This document shows positions 4,667-7,329 of a stretch of DNA of 7,329 bases, piece after piece (the stretch's first letter is position 1; the number at the start of each line of letters is the position of its first letter). The stretch comes from Chloroflexota bacterium. Lineage in GTDB: Bacteria > Chloroflexota > Anaerolineae > Aggregatilineales > UBA2796. The DNA lies in the NCBI GenBank assembly GCA_003695215.1, contig RFIM01000116.1, positions 1 through 7,329 of the forward strand, read 5' to 3'. Made by a program: the position numbers and the translations under genes. Under the pieces are notes generated by a model that made no database searches, had not been told where the DNA came from, and worked only from the letters and a program-made list of their open reading frames with translations.

Positions 4667-7329
4667 ATGCCACACTGCATACGTACTTTTTCCGTGCGCG
4701 TTGTCCTTGTGCCGCTACTGCTGGCCTTAGCAGCGCTAGCATGCAATCTGACGCCTTCTGAGCCGCAGGCAACTGCCACGCCGCCCCTTGCCGCCACGCC
4801 GACAACTGTGGCGCAGAGCGACGTGCCAGAGGTAGAAATTCTAGCACCTGCAGATAACAGCGAAGTCGTAGTGCAGACAGCCGTGCAGGTCTCAGTGCGC
4901 GCTACAGATCGGATCGGCGTCACGCGCATTGAGATGCGCGCCAATGGCTTGATTGTGGATGCCATTGCGGCGCCAGATCCTGCTGGCATCTCGCCTTTGG
5001 AAAGCCTGCTCTCATGGACGCCTGTCACGCTTGGGCAGAATATCATCGAAGTGACGGCCTTTCGCGGCAACACGCGCGGCAATCCAAAGCGCATCACGCT
5101 GATCGTGCGCCAAAGCCGCGAGCAGGTCACGCGCCCTGCCTTCACGGCGCCGCCGCCCAATCAAGTGCCGACGCAAGACCTGACTTGCCGCGCGCGCGTC
5201 AACGTCAACGGGCTGAATTTGCGAACAGGGCCTGGTACCAATTACCCTAGCATAGGCAATCTCGCGCTTGGCGTTGAGCTGCCCGTCATCGGCACGAATT
5301 TTGAGCGCTCGTGGTTCCAGGTGAGCGCCTCAGGCTCGGTCGGATGGGTGAGCGCTAGCTTTGTGACGCAGCTGGGCGTATGCAACACTGTCGGCATTGT
5401 GCCAATCCCACCCTCGCCGACCGTCTTGGCAGGTACGCAAATTGTCATTCAGCCCACGTTCACGCCTTTGCCAACGATCTTCTTCCCAACCCCAACCAGC
5501 ACTATCCCTGTGATCGTCTTGCCGACGCTCACACCGACGCCCTTCGTGCCGCCAACGCAAGGCCCGATTACCATAGGCCTGCTCACCTCAACGGCAATCT
5601 TCGCCACACAAACTGCCCTAGCTTTCTCGCCGACGCCGCCGCCTAGCCCAACGCCTTCATTCACGCCGCCGCCCGGCGTCACCTTGCCGACCCTGACGCC
5701 TTCCTTCACGCCAACGGCCACAGCCACGCCGCTCCTGCCTGATCTGATCATCAGCCGCGTTGAAGCCGATCGCACTACTGTCGTGCTCGATCCTGATACC
5801 CGCAGCGGTCGGTTAGTGATCAGCGTGATTGTACGCAATCAAGGTGCTGCGCCTGCGCCCGTCTTCGATGTCTCGGTGCGGCAACCCAACGGCATCACAG
5901 TCACGCAGACGACCGTCAATGCCCTGGAGCCAGGTCAGGAGGAGATGCTGCGCTTCGAGATCATTTTCGCGCTCGAAGGCTCACAACAACTGACCATCAT
6001 CGCCGATAGCGGCAATGTTGTCACAGAGTTTGACGAAACTAACAACATCAGTTTCCTCGAGATCATCGGCGTCGTCGCTACTGTGCCTGGCGCCACGCCC
6101 ACGCCTTCGCCGACCATCACTGCCACGCCTACCGAGACGCCCACGCCTATCCCGACCTTCACCTTCACGCCTGAGCCGACCTTGCCGCCCGAGACGCCAA
6201 CACCAGAGCCGACGGCGACGCCCACTGAGACGGCAACGGCTGAGCCAATCTTCATCCCGCCAACTGAGACACCTCTGCCAGAGCCGACCGCAACGCCGAC
6301 GCTCGAGGTGATCATCGTCGAGCCAACGGCGACGCCCACTGAGACGCCTTCGCTGGAACCGACCGCAACGCCTACACTCGAGGTGATCATCGTTGAGCCG
6401 ACTGCAACGCTGGCTGAAGTGCCAACAGCAACGCCTGAGATAGTTGTCATCCTGCCAACTGAAACGCCGATCCCAACTGACACGCCAACGCTTGAGCCGA
6501 CGGTAACACCGATTCCGACCGACACGCCGACGCCTGAGCCGACAGCGACACCGCTTCCGACCGACACGCCGACGCCTGAGCCGACAGCGACACCGCTTCC
6601 GACCGACACGCCAACGCCTGAGCCGACGCCGACACCGATTCCGACCGACACGCCGACGCCTGAGCCGACGCCAGTGCCAGTCATCGATCTAGCAGGCGTT
6701 CCGCTCCTGCCAAACTTCAACGACCGTGCGCTGTTCCTGACGCTCTCACAGATCGCGCAGACGGGCAAGAATCTGATGCCCAGCCGCAATGCGAACGACT
6801 TCGCCATTTATGGTGATAACAGCTTGCTGGCAGTTGGCGCGCTCAGCTCGCCGACGCTCAACCTGGCCGACTTCGCCGCTGAGTTGCAGACGGCGGTCGA
6901 TCGTTTTGGCGGCGCTTTCGCGCAGATCACGCCGCGCTTCGGCGCTTGCGGCATGCGCCCTGTCTGGGAATGCGCTGAAGAGCAGAATGTGAGCATCGTG
7001 TTCTACGGCGCAGGTCAGCAGGCGCTCGCTTTTGGCGTGCCGCTGGATCAGTTCGCGCTACAGCTGAACGAGGCAATCGATCAGTTGGCAGCGCGCGGTA
7101 TCGTGCCCGTTCTGTTGACTATGCCAGCGCCAATTGGCGACTTGGCCGTGGCACAATACAACACAGTTATCTACACAGTGGCACAAGCGCGCAACGTGCC
7201 GCTTCTGAACTTGTATCAGCTTGGTGCGCTCAATCCGAGCTTGGTCAGCGGCAACGCGCTCTCAGCGGCGCCCGATTCAGCTGACTTCAGCGCGCCGAAT
7301 CCTGATCAATACGGCACAGTTGCAGCAAA
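4667..7329 (+). CDS. Large exported modular protein: Ig-like, SH3b, CARDB, Pro/Thr linkers, SGNH-like domain (3' partial)
   Basis: An open frame of at least 887 residues reaches the right edge without a stop. ATG at 4667 follows AAAGGA by ten bases. Residues 1-25 are a signal peptide with ALAC before C26, an imperfect lipobox, so a lipoprotein is likely but not certain. Next comes an Ig-like domain (about 56-149), then a bacterial SH3 domain (174-239) with VNVNGLNLRTGPGTNYP and closing GWVSASFV, flanked by C174 and C239. A Pro/Thr linker (about 245-357) leads to a CARDB domain (358-466) with PDLIISRV and the FDETNN signature. A second linker rich in Pro, Thr and Glu (about 473-672) carries tandem repeats. 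The last part (from about 675) resembles SGNH hydrolases of Chloroflexota surface proteins, but its catalytic motifs look lost (G716-D-N718, G781-A-G-Q784, no DxxH by 887). C761 and C769 may pair. It probably acts at the cell surface, binding envelope polymer; the function is unknown. Confidence 0.88.
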   Translation, partial: MPHCIRTFSVRVVLVPLLLALAALACNLTPSEPQATATPPLAATPTTVAQSDVPEVEILAPADNSEVVVQTAVQVSVRATDRIGVTRIEMRANGLIVDAIAAPDPAGISPLESLLSWTPVTLGQNIIEVTAFRGNTRGNPKRITLIVRQSREQVTRPAFTAPPPNQVPTQDLTCRARVNVNGLNLRTGPGTNYPSIGNLALGVELPVIGTNFERSWFQVSASGSVGWVSASFVTQLGVCNTVGIVPIPPSPTVLAGTQIVIQPTFTPLPTIFFPTPTSTIPVIVLPTLTPTPFVPPTQGPITIGLLTSTAIFATQTALAFSPTPPPSPTPSFTPPPGVTLPTLTPSFTPTATATPLLPDLIISRVEADRTTVVLDPDTRSGRLVISVIVRNQGAAPAPVFDVSVRQPNGITVTQTTVNALEPGQEEMLRFEIIFALEGSQQLTIIADSGNVVTEFDETNNISFLEIIGVVATVPGATPTPSPTITATPTETPTPIPTFTFTPEPTLPPETPTPEPTATPTETATAEPIFIPPTETPLPEPTATPTLEVIIVEPTATPTETPSLEPTATPTLEVIIVEPTATLAEVPTATPEIVVILPTETPIPTDTPTLEPTVTPIPTDTPTPEPTATPLPTDTPTPEPTATPLPTDTPTPEPTPTPIPTDTPTPEPTPVPVIDLAGVPLLPNFNDRALFLTLSQIAQTGKNLMPSRNANDFAIYGDNSLLAVGALSSPTLNLADFAAELQTAVDRFGGAFAQITPRFGACGMRPVWECAEEQNVSIVFYGAGQQALAFGVPLDQFALQLNEAIDQLAARGIVPVLLTMPAPIGDLAVAQYNTVIYTVAQARNVPLLNLYQLGALNPSLVSGNALSAAPDSADFSAPNPDQYGTVAA
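6281..6430 (+). repeat. Two 75-bp direct repeats in the second Pro/Thr linker
   Basis: Bases 6281-6355 and 6356-6430 encode two 25-residue units, each starting EPTATPTLEVIIVEPTAT. The first 18 residues are identical, while synonymous differences and a divergent end mark an older duplication. Each unit carries a hydrophobic LEVIIV segment inside the otherwise polar linker. Confidence 0.8.
6470..6679 (+). repeat. Five 42-bp tandem repeats encoding a 14-residue Pro/Thr/Glu unit
   Basis: Five in-frame units start at 6470, 6512, 6554, 6596 and 6638. The unit reads (I/L)PTDTPTPEPTATP with small changes (TLEPTV in the first, TPEPTPVP in the last). Units two and three differ by one base, so the array expanded recently and could vary in length between strains. 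It forms the stiff, extended end of the linker before the SGNH-like domain. Confidence 0.9.

Noticed and set aside
6470..6679. CRISPR-like regular repeats
   Set aside because: Units are contiguous with no spacers, keep the reading frame, and encode a Pro/Thr linker.
5935..6807. A 290-codon minus-strand open frame made of Val/Gly/Ser repeats (VGVSVGSG type)
   Set aside because: It is the antisense reading of the Pro/Thr codon repeats; the plus-strand frame has signal peptide, domains and ribosome site, while this one has only low complexity.

Overview
The window looks like chromosomal DNA of a GC-rich bacterium, probably a member of the Chloroflexota (Anaerolineae/Roseiflexus-like). I infer this mainly from the large exported protein at the right end. 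Its Pro/Thr-rich linkers built on TPTPEPT-type repeats, combined with SH3b, CARDB and SGNH-like domains, are a style typical of that phylum. No RNA gene, mobile element or CRISPR array is visible.

Layout from left to right. (1) The C-terminal half of a major-facilitator transporter (+) runs in from the left edge. It meets, tail to tail, (2) a three-gene minus-strand block, read right to left: a 92-residue NifU-N-domain protein, a 239-residue alpha/beta-hydrolase-fold esterase, and a 302-residue alkaline-phosphatase-superfamily metalloenzyme. The three genes abut or overlap (0-bp gap, then 1-bp overlap), so they are almost certainly one operon. The convergent stops of the transporter and the metalloenzyme share a CTAG. 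(3) A gene-free divergent region of about 300 bp (2699-2997) separates this operon from (4) a complete amt ammonium transporter (+) with a cleavable-type signal peptide and all pore residues. A strong hairpin terminator follows amt. (5) A short intergenic stretch carries two overlapping sigma70-type promoters and a PhoB-like 7-4-7 direct repeat. (6) The last gene is a very long exported, probably lipid-anchored protein (+), at least 887 residues and open at the right edge. Its order is signal peptide, Ig-like domain, SH3b, Pro/Thr linker, CARDB, long Pro/Thr/Glu linker with 14-residue tandem repeats, and an SGNH-hydrolase-like domain whose catalytic motifs look degenerate.

The genes do not form one obvious pathway. 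The minus-strand operon joins two hydrolases with a small NifU-N protein. amt stands alone without a visible glnB/glnK partner. The last gene is a surface or envelope protein of unknown role. The points most worth checking are the apparently catalytically dead SGNH-like domain, the compact operon with a possible leaderless promoter, the 14-bp perfect palindrome midway between the divergent genes, and the direct repeats upstream of the lipoprotein gene.
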